Origin: Mesorhizobium norvegicum | Lineage (GTDB): Bacteria > Pseudomonadota > Alphaproteobacteria > Rhizobiales > Rhizobiaceae | Length of the DNA stretch: 64,000 nucleotides | NCBI RefSeq assembly: GCF_004919685.1 | Contig: NZ_SMYZ01000021.1 | Coordinates: forward strand, 131,203-195,202 | Direction of reading: 5' to 3' | Part shown: positions 1-8,769 of the stretch, piece after piece | Layout of the letters: every line of letters begins with the position of its first letter | Numbering within the stretch: position 1 is the first letter of the stretch | Translations under genes and position numbers: made by a program | Notes under the pieces: generated by a model | Told to the model about the DNA's origin: nothing | What the model saw: only the letters and a program-made list of their open reading frames with translations | Databases searched by the model: none

Positions 1-171
1 ATGTCACTTCGAGCTACTGGTCGGAAAATTGCGGCCGCTCGATCGCGCTGGCGCTGGTCGCCGGCGGCCGCGATCGCATGGGCGACACGCTCTATGTGCC
101 GATGCCGAACGGGGTGATCGAAGTGGAGGTTACCGGCATGGTGTTCTTCGACGAGACGGGAGGGCGCCTCA

Positions 172-179
<8 letters not shown>
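1..179 (+). CDS. soxA: Sarcosine oxidase subunit alpha, 3' end only
   Basis: Only the 3' end is in the window. The frame starting at base 3 reads 58 residues to a TAA at 177-179 and contains SSYWS, GRSIALALV and GDTLYVPMPNG, which match the C-terminal aminomethyltransferase-like end of the alpha subunit of heterotetrameric sarcosine oxidase. The enzyme oxidatively demethylates sarcosine to glycine, passes the one-carbon unit to tetrahydrofolate and makes H2O2 in the cytoplasm. The stop overlaps the gamma-subunit start by 8 bases (ATGGCTAA), the coupling expected in a soxBDAG operon. Everything upstream lies outside the window. Confidence 0.88.
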
Positions 180-1043
<864 letters not shown>

Positions 1044-1119
1044 TTTCCATCGGACCAGATCGGATCGGACCTTCTCAATCCCATTGGACATGCTATTTAA
1101 AGCGCTTTGGGAGATGAAA

Positions 1120-1905
1120 ATGCCGACAAAAGCGATCGTTTGGGGCGAGAATGTCCACGAGCAGACCAATGCCGCCGTGCGCGACCTCTATCCCTTGGGG
1201 ATGCATGGCACCATTGCCGCGGCGCTCAACCAGGACAAGGGCATCGAGGCGACCACCGCCACCTTGCAGGAACCTGAACATGGCTTGAGCGAGAAGCGGC
1301 TGGCGGCCACCGACGTGCTTTTGTGGTGGGGCCACGCGGCGCATGGCGAGGTCAAGGACGAGATCGTCGAGCGGGTGCAGAAGCGTGTGTGGGAAGGCAT
1401 GGGCCTGATCGTGCTCCATTCAGGCCACTACTCGAAGATTTTCAAGCGGCTGATGGGCACGCCCTGTTCGCTGAAATGGCGGGAGGCTGGCGAACGCGAG
1501 CGCGTCTGGGCGATCAACCGCGGCCACCCGATCGCGCAAGGCATCGGCGAGTGCCTGGAGATCGGCGAGACCGAAATGTATGGCGAGCCCTTCGCCGTGC
1601 CGGAGCCGCTCGAGACGGTGTTCGTCTCCTGGTACGAGGGCGGCGAGGTGTTCCGGTCCGGGCTGACCTATCAGCGTGGCGCGGGCAGGATCTTCTATTT
1701 CTCGCCGGGCCACGAGACCTATCCGATCTATCACAATGAGGGCGTGCAGCAGGTGCTGCGCAACGCCGTGCACTGGGCGCACAATCCGGCGCCGGCATGG
1801 TCCGGCATCACCAATGCGCCGAACGTGCCGACAGATGCGGCCAAGGAGAAGATCGTCCAGAAGGGGCTGCGCCTGCATGCCGATGGCGACAAGGGCTTGA
1901 GCTGA
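1120..1905 (+). CDS. thuA: ThuA-type trehalose utilisation protein
   Basis: The 261-residue product starts [15 protein letters not shown]. It has the ThuA-family class I glutamine-amidotransferase-like fold signature: [14 protein letters not shown] near residue 67, [14 protein letters not shown] near 93 and the C-terminal [12 protein letters not shown]. ThuA and ThuB act together on trehalose, maltitol and related disaccharides through 3-keto-sugar intermediates in Sinorhizobium. The ATG at 1120 has GGGA about 7 bases upstream; an in-frame ATG at 1114 would add two residues. thuB follows after 47 bp of tandem repeat. The transporter genes that accompany thuAB in Sinorhizobium are not here. 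Confidence 0.85.
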   Translation: MPTKAIVWGENVHEQTNAAVRDLYPLGMHGTIAAALNQDKGIEATTATLQEPEHGLSEKRLAATDVLLWWGHAAHGEVKDEIVERVQKRVWEGMGLIVLHSGHYSKIFKRLMGTPCSLKWREAGERERVWAINRGHPIAQGIGECLEIGETEMYGEPFAVPEPLETVFVSWYEGGEVFRSGLTYQRGAGRIFYFSPGHETYPIYHNEGVQQVLRNAVHWAHNPAPAWSGITNAPNVPTDAAKEKIVQKGLRLHADGDKGLS

Positions 1906-1955
1906 TTGGGGCCTGAGCTGATTGGGGCTGAGTTCATCGGGGGCTTGAGTTGATG
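1896..1955. repeat. 16-bp tandem repeat across the thuA-thuB junction
   Basis: About 3.7 imperfect copies of a 16-bp unit (cttgagctgattgggg) at 1896-1911, 1912-1927, 1928-1943 and a partial one at 1944-1955. The thuA stop codon lies in the first copy and the thuB ATG in the last, so the repeat makes up nearly the whole intercistronic spacer. Replication slippage at a gene junction is the likely origin. Confidence 0.75.
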
Positions 1956-3002
1956 CATCGAATTCTTCTGCTCGGCACCGGCGGCATCGCCGGGCATCAT
2001 GTCGAGGAGTTTGCAGAAATCCCGGGCTGCAGCATCGTCGCTTGCGTCGACCAGGTGCCCGGCCGCGCGGCGGCGTTCGCCGCCGTCAGCAAGATCGGCG
2101 ATTTCTTCGAGAGCCTGGAAGCGGCGATCGCCTGGGGTCAGTTCGATGCCGCCATCAACGCGACGCCGGATGGTGCGCATATGGCGACGACGCTGGCGCT
2201 GCTTGCTGCGGGAAAGCATGTGTTTTGCGAAAAGCCGCTGGCGCCGAACCACGCCGACGCGCTGGCAATGACGCAAGCGGCCGAGGCAGCCGGGGTGGTC
2301 AACATGGTCAACCTGACCTATCGCAACTCACCGGCGATCCAGGAGGCACGGCGCATGGTTCAGGCCGGCGAGATCGGCGAGCTGCGCCATGTCGAGGCGA
2401 GCTACCGGCAAAGCTGGCTGGTCAGCCAATCGTGGGGCGACTGGCGGGTCGAGGACAAATGGCTGTGGCGCTTGTCGAGCCGGCACGGTTCGACCGGCGT
2501 GCTCGGCGATGTCGGCATTCATATCCTGGACTTCGCCACCTATGGAGCCGATCAGGATATTGTCAGCCTGCATGCCGATCTGGTGACGTTTCCGAAGGCC
2601 GAGGGCGAGCGCATCGGCGACTATGTGCTGGATGCCAATGACAGCGTGGCGATGACAGCGCGGCTCAATTCGGGCGCTCTCGCCACGATCGTGGCGAGCC
2701 GCTACATGACCGGCCATACCAATGATCTGTCGCTGGCCCTGCACGGCACCAAAGGCGCCATCAAGGTCGAGACCGACGGCAAGGTATCGAACCTGTCCAC
2801 CTGCCTGGGTGGGGATGTCGATCTGCAGCGCTGGCAGACACTGGCGCTGCCTAGTGTCAAGCGCAACGCCCGGCGCTTTGCCGATGCACTGGATTCAGGC
2901 CGGAACGGCGATCCGTCGTTCCGGCGCGCCGCCGATATGCAGAAGCTAATCGACGCGGCCTTCGAGAGTTCAGCGGCTAAACTGCCGATTTCGGTCGGCT
3001 GA
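1953..3002 (+). CDS. thuB: Gfo/Idh/MocA oxidoreductase, ThuB-like
   Basis: A 349-residue NAD(P)-dependent dehydrogenase of the Gfo/Idh/MocA family. The N-terminal Rossmann motif is LLLGTGGIAGHH (residues 5-16) and the family hallmark GKHVFCEKPLAP lies near residue 90, whose lysine is the usual catalytic residue. The C-terminal half is the alpha/beta domain that binds the sugar. With thuA just upstream it fits ThuB, oxidation or reduction at C3 of a disaccharide, though substrate cannot be read from sequence. The start is taken at ATG 1953; a TTG directly before it is in frame. The ATG lies in the last copy of a tandem repeat. Confidence 0.8.
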   Translation: MHRILLLGTGGIAGHHVEEFAEIPGCSIVACVDQVPGRAAAFAAVSKIGDFFESLEAAIAWGQFDAAINATPDGAHMATTLALLAAGKHVFCEKPLAPNHADALAMTQAAEAAGVVNMVNLTYRNSPAIQEARRMVQAGEIGELRHVEASYRQSWLVSQSWGDWRVEDKWLWRLSSRHGSTGVLGDVGIHILDFATYGADQDIVSLHADLVTFPKAEGERIGDYVLDANDSVAMTARLNSGALATIVASRYMTGHTNDLSLALHGTKGAIKVETDGKVSNLSTCLGGDVDLQRWQTLALPSVKRNARRFADALDSGRNGDPSFRRAADMQKLIDAAFESSAAKLPISVG

Positions 3003-3044
3003 AATGCCCACCTGGCCGGCTTGTGCCGGCCAGAAGTGATGTCC

Positions 3045-3293
3045 TCAGAACGAGCTCGGCACGATCCAAGGATTGATGTCGATGCCGAGCCGCGGGCCCT
3101 TGCCTTCAGCGGTGTTTTCCGTGGCGCCCTTCTTCTCGACCGAGCCGGTCGAAGCGCAATCGAGCTTCACGTTGGTCTTGGTGTCGACGCAGGTTGCAGC
3201 CGGCGCATGCTTGACCGGGTGGGTGGTGTTGGCGGCGAAGGCCGAGCCAGACAGTGCCAGCACGGCGGCGAGGGTGAGAAGGGTCTTTTTCAT
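3045..3293 (-). CDS. Small secreted hypothetical protein
   Basis: An 82-residue protein with a clear signal peptide: MKK, hydrophobic TLLTLAAVLALSGSAFA, then a likely signal peptidase site after AFA at residue 20. The mature part is about 62 residues with two cysteines, in ATCVDTKTN and KLDCASTGS, that could form a disulphide, and it ends INPWIVPSSF. It is probably periplasmic. I do not recognise a family. It lies downstream of the tetR gene on the same strand, and GTAC-rich palindromes just upstream of its start may be regulator sites. Confidence 0.65.
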   Translation of the reverse strand: MKKTLLTLAAVLALSGSAFAANTTHPVKHAPAATCVDTKTNVKLDCASTGSVEKKGATENTAEGKGPRLGIDINPWIVPSSF

Positions 3294-3327
3294 TGTCAGT
3301 CTCCGTTTTCGACGGGTGATTTTTTCT

Positions 3328-3399
3328 CGTACATGTACGATACACTGTACAGATACGCCCGCCGATCGCGAAGTTCAAGTCAAACCCGTACGCGTACGG
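3328..3399. promoter_or_regulatory. GTAC-rich palindromes, possible TetR operators
   Basis: CGTACATGTACG at 3328-3339 is a perfect 12-bp palindrome, followed directly by atacactgtacagat (3340-3354). CCGTACGCGTACGG at 3386-3399 is a perfect 14-bp palindrome. They lie between the tetR gene and the small secreted protein gene, just upstream of the latter. The 3340-3350 block is nearly identical to a block in the tetR promoter at 4160-4170, which suggests a shared regulator. Confidence 0.5.
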
Positions 3400-3478
3400 T
3401 AAATTTTTTGTTAACCAAGAAATTCGCCCCGCTTTGGCTGGGGTAGAGAGAAAATATGGAAACGAAAGGAACTGGCGT

Positions 3479-4123
3479 TCAGCAGTTGACCGGTGTCTCG
3501 GTCAGCGGTGGCACGTTTTGCGTGCTGAGCGTGGCGAGCGTGAAATCGCACATCCGCTTCACGAAAGCCTGCGGATCTCCGAAGGGGTAGAACGGAAAGG
3601 TGATGAGCAGCGAGATCGTGCCGTGGCCGACCGCCCACAGCATGGTGGCGATGGCGCGCGGGTCGCCTTGCAATTTGCCGGCGGCGACGCAGGCCTCGAC
3701 CCGGCTGATCAGCGCTTTCATAGCCGGGTTGCCCTCTTCCATGTCCTCGTAGCTTCTGCCTTCCGGCAGCTTGGTCTTTTCGGTCATGAAGACAGTCCGG
3801 TATTCGTTGGGATTGCCAAGGCCGAAGGCGGCATATTCGGTCATGACCGCCTGCAAGGCCTCGATCGGATCGTCGGACGAATGCTCCTCGATGCGTCGGG
3901 CAAGCGTCTCGAACGCATCTTCCGCCAGCGCAAACAGGATGTCCTGCTTGTCGGCGAAGTAGGAATAGACCGACATCGGGGCATAACCGACCCGCTTGGC
4001 CAATTTGCGGATGGTCAGGCCCTCATAGCCCTCTTCCTGGACAAGCTTATGGGCGGCCGCGACCAGCTCGGAGCGCTGTTCGGCCTTTTGTTTCTCACGG
4101 CGTGTCTGGACGCTCGGCGGCAA
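3479..4123 (-). CDS. TetR/AcrR-family transcriptional regulator
   Basis: A 214-residue regulator with an N-terminal TetR helix-turn-helix at about residues 15-65 (EGLTIRKLAKRVGYAPMSVY then SYFADKQDIL) and a ligand-binding C-terminal domain with little family signature. Such proteins are dimeric repressors released by small hydrophobic or CoA-linked ligands. The following genes (SDR, APH-type kinase, MaoC hydratase) run towards it on the same strand, so it is probably their regulator, last in the array. Its promoter carries TATAAT on the minus strand overlapping an ATACGCTGTAC block at 4160, consistent with autoregulation. Confidence 0.88.
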   Translation of the reverse strand: MPPSVQTRREKQKAEQRSELVAAAHKLVQEEGYEGLTIRKLAKRVGYAPMSVYSYFADKQDILFALAEDAFETLARRIEEHSSDDPIEALQAVMTEYAAFGLGNPNEYRTVFMTEKTKLPEGRSYEDMEEGNPAMKALISRVEACVAAGKLQGDPRAIATMLWAVGHGTISLLITFPFYPFGDPQAFVKRMCDFTLATLSTQNVPPLTETPVNC

Positions 4124-4154
4124 GATCTCGTGCCTTTTGTTGGTGCCTGGCTAA

Positions 4155-4174
4155 ATTATATACGCTGTACGAAA
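4155..4174 (-). promoter_or_regulatory. tetR promoter with candidate operator
   Basis: On the minus strand the sequence reads TATAAT (complement of 4155-4160), a consensus -10 box about 30 bases before the tetR ATG. It overlaps atacgctgtac at 4160-4170 on the plus strand, which matches atacactgtac at 3340-3350 in 10 of 11 bases. Placement over the -10 region suits an autorepression site. Confidence 0.45.
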
Positions 4175-4211
4175 ACGGACAAGGGCGCGGGAAGTTCCCA
4201 AACGGCAGGTG

Positions 4212-4988
4212 TCAGATCGCGCCGACGCCGCCGTCGACGGCCAGAGCATGGCCGGTCATGAAGGAATTGGCGGGGTCGGCGGCGAACAGGATGGCGGTGG
4301 TGATTTCGTCGACTTCGGCCACCCGCTTCATCGGCACGCCACGCGTCAGCTCGGCCAACGCCTCTTCTTCCGGCGCCCCGGAGACGCGCACGAAGCCGTC
4401 CACCATCGCCGTCCTTGTGTGGGCGGGGCAGATCGCGTTGATCCGCACACCCTTGGTCGCGTATTCGGCCGCCGCCGATTTTGTCAGCCCGACGACGCCA
4501 TGCTTGGCGGCCGCATAAACCGAAAGTTTTGGCGCGCCGACCAGCCCGGCGACCGAGGCGATGTTGACGATGGCGCCGCCCTTGCCGTCCGCCTTGAACT
4601 GCCGTTCCATCTGCGGGATCTGGTGCTTCATGGCATAGAACACGCCGAGCAGATCGACCTCCAGGACGCGGCGGGCCTCGTCGGATTCGACCTGCGGCAG
4701 ACGCACGAAGCTCTGGACGATGCCGGCATTGTTGACGGCGATATCCAGCCGGCCGAATGTCTCGACCGCCAGCCTGACCAGCGCCTCCGACAGGCTTTCG
4801 TCTGATATGTTGCCGGCGAGGATTGCCGTTTCGACCGGCAGCGTGCCTGCAAGATCCGCCAGCGCCTTTTCGTCGATGTCCGACAGCACCAGCTTTGCGC
4901 CTTCAGCGGCAAAGCCTTTCGCCGCACCTCGGCCGAGCCCGCCGGCAGCACCCGTGATCAGCACCGTTGCGCCGTCAAAGCGGCCCAT
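4212..4988 (-). CDS. SDR-family oxidoreductase
   Basis: A 258-residue classical short-chain dehydrogenase/reductase starting MGRFDGATVLITG. It shows the cofactor motif TGAAGGLGRG (about 11-20), NNAG near 88 and the catalytic YAAAK, with the Ser in IASVAG before it. The reaction is NAD(P)-linked oxidation of a hydroxyl or reduction of a carbonyl; in this operon a hydroxyacyl-CoA or hydroxy-acid substrate is likely. The ATG shares one base with the TGA of the upstream kinase-like gene (TGATG), so translation is probably coupled. An apparent N-terminal extension is just the end of that gene in another frame. Confidence 0.88.
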   Translation of the reverse strand: MGRFDGATVLITGAAGGLGRGAAKGFAAEGAKLVLSDIDEKALADLAGTLPVETAILAGNISDESLSEALVRLAVETFGRLDIAVNNAGIVQSFVRLPQVESDEARRVLEVDLLGVFYAMKHQIPQMERQFKADGKGGAIVNIASVAGLVGAPKLSVYAAAKHGVVGLTKSAAAEYATKGVRINAICPAHTRTAMVDGFVRVSGAPEEEALAELTRGVPMKRVAEVDEITTAILFAADPANSFMTGHALAVDGGVGAI

Positions 4989-6022
4989 CACGCCTCCTTG
5001 TCGATCAGTTTTGCGGCGAGATGCGAAAGCAGCTTTACCGCCTCGCCATAGGTCCTGGCTTTTTCCGGATTGGAGGCGTTGCCGTCCAGCGCCCGCTTGA
5101 AGACGCCCTGGCAGATTGCAGCCAGCCGGAAGAAGGAAAAGGCGAGGAAGAACGTCCAGTTGCCGATACCGGAGAGCCCGCGCCGCCGGCAGTAGCTGGC
5201 GACGTAGTCCTCCTCGGAGGGCAGGCCGAGTGCGGAACGGTCGACACCGCCCAGGCCGCGAAAACCCGACGCGTGCGGCAGCCGCCATTGCATGCACTGA
5301 TAGGCGATATCGGCGAAGGGGTGGCCTGATGTCGACAGTTCCCAGTCGAGCACCGCCAGAACCTTTGGCCGGTCCGGCGCGAAGATCAGATTGTCCAGCC
5401 GGTAGTCGCCATGCACCAGCGAGACGCGGCCGTCATCTGCGGGCATATGCGTTTCCAGCCAGGCAATCAGCCGGTCCATGTCGGCGACCGTGCCGGTCTC
5501 CGAGGCGCGGTACTGGCTGGTCCAGCGCGCCAGCTGGCGCTCGAAATAATTGCCCGGCCGGCCGAAATCGCCAAGCCCGACGGCCTCGACGTCGACATCG
5601 TGCAGGGCGGCGAGGGTGTCGTTCATGGCATCGTAGATGGCGGCGCGTTCTTCGTTGTCGCCTGCCTCCGGCAGCGCCGGGTCCCAGAAAATGCGGCCGT
5701 CGAGGAAATCCATCACGTAGAACATGCGGCCGATCGGCGAGTCCTCCGCCGACAGATGCAGCATGTCAGGCACAGGCACGGCGGTGCCGGCAAGCGCGCT
5801 CATCACCCTGAATTCGCGATCGACCTGATGCGCCGATTTCAGCAACTGCCCCGGCGGCTTGGCGCGCAGCACATAACGGCCGCTTGCCGCTGTCATGAGA
5901 TAGGTCGGGTTCGATTGGCCGGATTTGAATTTTTCGACTGCAGCAAGCCCGGAAAAGCCCGGTATGTTCGCCTCGAGGTAAGGCGCAAGCGCTGCCTGGT
6001 CGAGAACGTTCGGATCGCTCAT
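4988..6022 (-). CDS. APH-type phosphotransferase of acyl-CoA metabolism
   Basis: A 344-residue aminoglycoside-phosphotransferase-fold kinase. Visible are the ATP-pocket strand YVLRAKPPG, the catalytic loop LVHGDYRLDNLIF (His, Asp and Asn as in APH enzymes) and the metal-binding LAVLDWELST, followed by GHPFADIAY. This subgroup is like the kinase part of human ACAD10/ACAD11 and Pseudomonas LvaA, which phosphorylate 4-hydroxyacyl-CoA so that the hydroxyl can be removed as phosphate. Its setting with an acyl-CoA dehydrogenase, MaoC and SDR genes supports that role over antibiotic resistance. It overlaps maoC upstream by 4 bases. Confidence 0.82.
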   Translation of the reverse strand: MSDPNVLDQAALAPYLEANIPGFSGLAAVEKFKSGQSNPTYLMTAASGRYVLRAKPPGQLLKSAHQVDREFRVMSALAGTAVPVPDMLHLSAEDSPIGRMFYVMDFLDGRIFWDPALPEAGDNEERAAIYDAMNDTLAALHDVDVEAVGLGDFGRPGNYFERQLARWTSQYRASETGTVADMDRLIAWLETHMPADDGRVSLVHGDYRLDNLIFAPDRPKVLAVLDWELSTSGHPFADIAYQCMQWRLPHASGFRGLGGVDRSALGLPSEEDYVASYCRRRGLSGIGNWTFFLAFSFFRLAAICQGVFKRALDGNASNPEKARTYGEAVKLLSHLAAKLIDKEA

Positions 6023-6504
6023 GCCGTCTCGGGCTGGCGTTCGATCAGGGTCAGCGTCAGCCAGCGGGCGGTCAGCGCCGGTTTCTTCGAGCCCTCGATC
6101 TCGATCGTCACGTCATGCGCCGTCTGCACCCAGCCCGACGGCCGAACCTTGACGTCGGCCAGCACGAAACGGGTGCGGATGCGCGCGCCGGTCTTCACCG
6201 GCGCCAGGAAGCGCAGCGAATCGAAGCCGTGGTTGACGCCCATCTTGCTGTTTTCCAGTGGCGGCATGGTCTCGAACGTCATAGCCGACAACAGCGACAG
6301 CGACAGGAAGCCGTGCGCGATGGTGCCGCCGAACGGCGTCTCGCGCATGGCGCGCTCAGGGTCGCAGTGGATGAACTGGTGGTCGTCGGTGGCATCGGCG
6401 AACTGGTCGATCATGCGTTGCGTGACCACCCGCCACGGCGACACGCCAACCTCCTTGCCAACGTTGGCCAGAAGCACATCGAGACTGATCGGTTCCACGC
6501 TCAT
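6019..6504 (-). CDS. MaoC-family dehydratase
   Basis: A 161-residue single hot-dog-fold protein of the MaoC/R-specific enoyl-CoA hydratase family. The hydratase motif is visible as DATDDHQFIHCDPERA (Asp and His catalytic) followed by FGGTIAHGFLSLS. It would add water to a trans-2-enoyl-CoA or remove it. Length is normal for the NodN/MaoC-like single-domain type. It is first of three overlapping genes on the minus strand and sits 39 bases downstream of a second SDR gene, so all are likely one operon for chain-shortening of an unusual acid. Confidence 0.85.
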   Translation of the reverse strand: MSVEPISLDVLLANVGKEVGVSPWRVVTQRMIDQFADATDDHQFIHCDPERAMRETPFGGTIAHGFLSLSLLSAMTFETMPPLENSKMGVNHGFDSLRFLAPVKTGARIRTRFVLADVKVRPSGWVQTAHDVTIEIEGSKKPALTARWLTLTLIERQPETA

Positions 6505-6543
6505 GTCCTCCAGTTCACCTCCGGCTTCTGTGGCCGGAAAATG

Positions 6544-7359
6544 TCATTCCTTGAACAGCGTCAGCCCATGCTGCACCGACTGTCCGCCGTCGATCGGCAG
6601 GATGGCGCCGGTGACATAGCTGCCTGCACGGCTGCACAAATAGAGCGTTGCGCCGGCAATGTCATCCGGTGCGCCGATACGGCCGATCGGAACATGGTTG
6701 CCGACATGTCTGGCCTGTTCTTGCGTGCCGGTGGCAAACGCCGTCATGCGGCTCTGGAAGGGGCCGGGGGCGAAAGCGTTGACGGTGATGCGGCGGGCAG
6801 CGAACTCGAGCGCCAGCGTGCGCGTCAGATGATGAACCGCGGCCTTCGAGGCGGTGTAGGAATAGGCGTCGTCGGCCAGCGGTTGTGTACCCATCACCGA
6901 ACCCAGGTTGATCACCCTGGCCGGATCGGCGTCGCTGGCGGCGGCGTCGAGCAGCGGCAGCAGTTCGCGGGTCAGATGGAAGACCGCGGTGACGTTGACG
7001 CCGAGCACCTTGGCCCATGCTGAATAGGGAAAGCTCTCCAATGGCGCGCCCCAGGAGACGCCGGCGTTGTTGATGAGAATATTGAGTTTCCCGGTTCGCG
7101 CTTTGACCTCGGCGACGAGTGCGGCAATGCCGGCTTCGCTGGAGACATCGCCGGCAAAGCCTTCCGCCCGGCCCGGTGCACCAATCTCGTTCAACTCAGC
7201 CGCGACCTTGACGCAATCTTCGCCCTTGCGCGACGCGATCATCACGCTGGCGCCGGCCTGCACCAGCGCGGTCGCCGCCATGCGGCCGATGCCGGTCGCG
7301 GCACCCGTCACCAGCGCCGTCTTGCCGGCCACCGAAAACAGCTCGTCGAGATAGCTCAT
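6544..7359 (-). CDS. SDR-family oxidoreductase
   Basis: A 271-residue classical SDR starting MSYLDELFSVAGKTALVTG. Motifs are TGAATGIGRMAA for NAD(P), NNAGVSWGAP, and the catalytic YTASK preceded by a Ser in NLGSVMG. The C-terminus IDGGQSVQHG is typical. It is the first gene of the minus-strand operon that continues with MaoC, APH-like kinase, SDR and TetR, and it is divergent from the acyl-CoA dehydrogenase gene. The start at 7359 is chosen because homology begins there; an upstream in-frame start would add about 10 residues of no known match. Confidence 0.87.
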   Translation of the reverse strand: MSYLDELFSVAGKTALVTGAATGIGRMAATALVQAGASVMIASRKGEDCVKVAAELNEIGAPGRAEGFAGDVSSEAGIAALVAEVKARTGKLNILINNAGVSWGAPLESFPYSAWAKVLGVNVTAVFHLTRELLPLLDAAASDADPARVINLGSVMGTQPLADDAYSYTASKAAVHHLTRTLALEFAARRITVNAFAPGPFQSRMTAFATGTQEQARHVGNHVPIGRIGAPDDIAGATLYLCSRAGSYVTGAILPIDGGQSVQHGLTLFKE

Positions 7360-7474
7360 CACAATCCTCAGCGCTCGGCATGCGGGCAAACAGTTCGCGT
7401 TGACAAGGCTATCCGAAGTACGGTCATCCTTGCCACTGACAAAATGCCTGGCGTGTATGAAGGGTTAGCGACCG

Positions 7475-8716
7475 ATGACGGAGATGAATCTCGGCATGAC
7501 CGAGCGGCTGAAGCCGATCCATGCGCGCGTCGCGGCCATGGTGCGCGACGAAATCATGCCGCTCGACAGGGAGTTTCTGGGCGAGGTGGGCAAGGAAGGC
7601 GACCGCTGGGTCTATAGCGCGCGCCAGAGCGAGATCCTCGAGGGGCTGAAGAAGACCGCAAGAGAGCGCGGCCTGTGGAATTTCTGGCTGACCGGCTCGG
7701 AACGCGGCTATGGCCTTTCCACCGTCGAATACGCCTATCTGGCCGAGGAGATGGGCAAGGCGCATCTCGGCGCCGAGACCTTCAACTGCTCGGCGCCCGA
7801 CACCGGCAACATGGAGGTGCTGGAGCGGTACGGCTCGGCCGACCACAAGAAAGAATGGCTGGAACCGCTGCTCGAGGGCAAGATCCGCTCGGCCTATCTG
7901 ATGACCGAGCCGGATGTCGCCTCGTCCGACGCCACCAACATTGCCATGCGCTGCGAACGTCAGGGCGACGACTATGTGCTCAACGGCGAGAAATGGTGGG
8001 CATCGGGTGCCGGCGATCCGCGCTGCGCCATCTACATCGTCATGGTCCGGACTGGCGGCGATGAAGAGCCGCAGCACCGCCGCCATTCCATGATCCTGGT
8101 GCCTTCCGACACGAAAGGCGTGACCAAGGTGCGGGCCATGCAGGTCTATGGCGATGACGATGCGCCGCATGGCCACATGCACCTTCGCTTCGACAATGTG
8201 CGGATCCCGGCGTCGAACCTGATCCTCGGCGAAGGCAGGGGGTTCGAGATCGCGCAAGGGCGGCTCGGCCCCGGCCGCATCCATCACTGCATGCGCGCCA
8301 TCGGCCAGGCCGAGATGGCGCTGGAGATGCTGTGCCAGCGTTCCGTGCGCCGCGAGGCCTTCGGCCAGCCCCTGGCAAAGCTCGGCGCCAATTTCGACAT
8401 CATCGCCGAATGCCGCATGGAGATCGAGATGGCCCGCCTGCTCTGCCTCAAGGCGGCGTGGATGATCGACCAGGGCGATGCGCGGGCCGCGGCTCCCTGG
8501 ATCAGCCAGATCAAGGTGATCGCGCCGCGCGTTGCGCTCAAGGTCACCGACGAGGCGGTGCAGATGTTCGGCGCGCAAGGCATCAGCCAGGACACGCCGC
8601 TGGCGCGTTCGTGGACGCATCTGCGGACATTGCGCCTTGCCGACGGGCCTGACGCCGTGCATCGCCGTCAGGTGGCGCGTACCGAGCTGAAGAAATACAC
8701 GCAGGAAAAGGTCTGA
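7475..8716 (+). CDS. Acyl-CoA dehydrogenase (ACAD10/11-like)
   Basis: A 413-residue flavoprotein of the acyl-CoA dehydrogenase superfamily. It has the FAD/substrate signature AYLMTEPDVASSDATNIA in the middle domain, RREAFGQPLAKLG in the C-terminal helical domain and the final EAVQMFGAQGISQDTPLAR block. It resembles the dehydrogenase part of ACAD10/ACAD11 and bacterial LvaC, partners of APH-type kinases. It would desaturate an acyl-CoA or process a phosphorylated hydroxyacyl-CoA, giving electrons to ETF. It is divergent from the SDR-MaoC-kinase operon and followed after 53 bp by a quinone-oxidoreductase-like gene. Confidence 0.87.
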   Translation: MTEMNLGMTERLKPIHARVAAMVRDEIMPLDREFLGEVGKEGDRWVYSARQSEILEGLKKTARERGLWNFWLTGSERGYGLSTVEYAYLAEEMGKAHLGAETFNCSAPDTGNMEVLERYGSADHKKEWLEPLLEGKIRSAYLMTEPDVASSDATNIAMRCERQGDDYVLNGEKWWASGAGDPRCAIYIVMVRTGGDEEPQHRRHSMILVPSDTKGVTKVRAMQVYGDDDAPHGHMHLRFDNVRIPASNLILGEGRGFEIAQGRLGPGRIHHCMRAIGQAEMALEMLCQRSVRREAFGQPLAKLGANFDIIAECRMEIEMARLLCLKAAWMIDQGDARAAAPWISQIKVIAPRVALKVTDEAVQMFGAQGISQDTPLARSWTHLRTLRLADGPDAVHRRQVARTELKKYTQEKV

Positions 8717-8769
8717 GCACCGGCACCGCCATCCGGCGACGCCGGCAGGTCCAAGCAAGGAGTGTTCCG

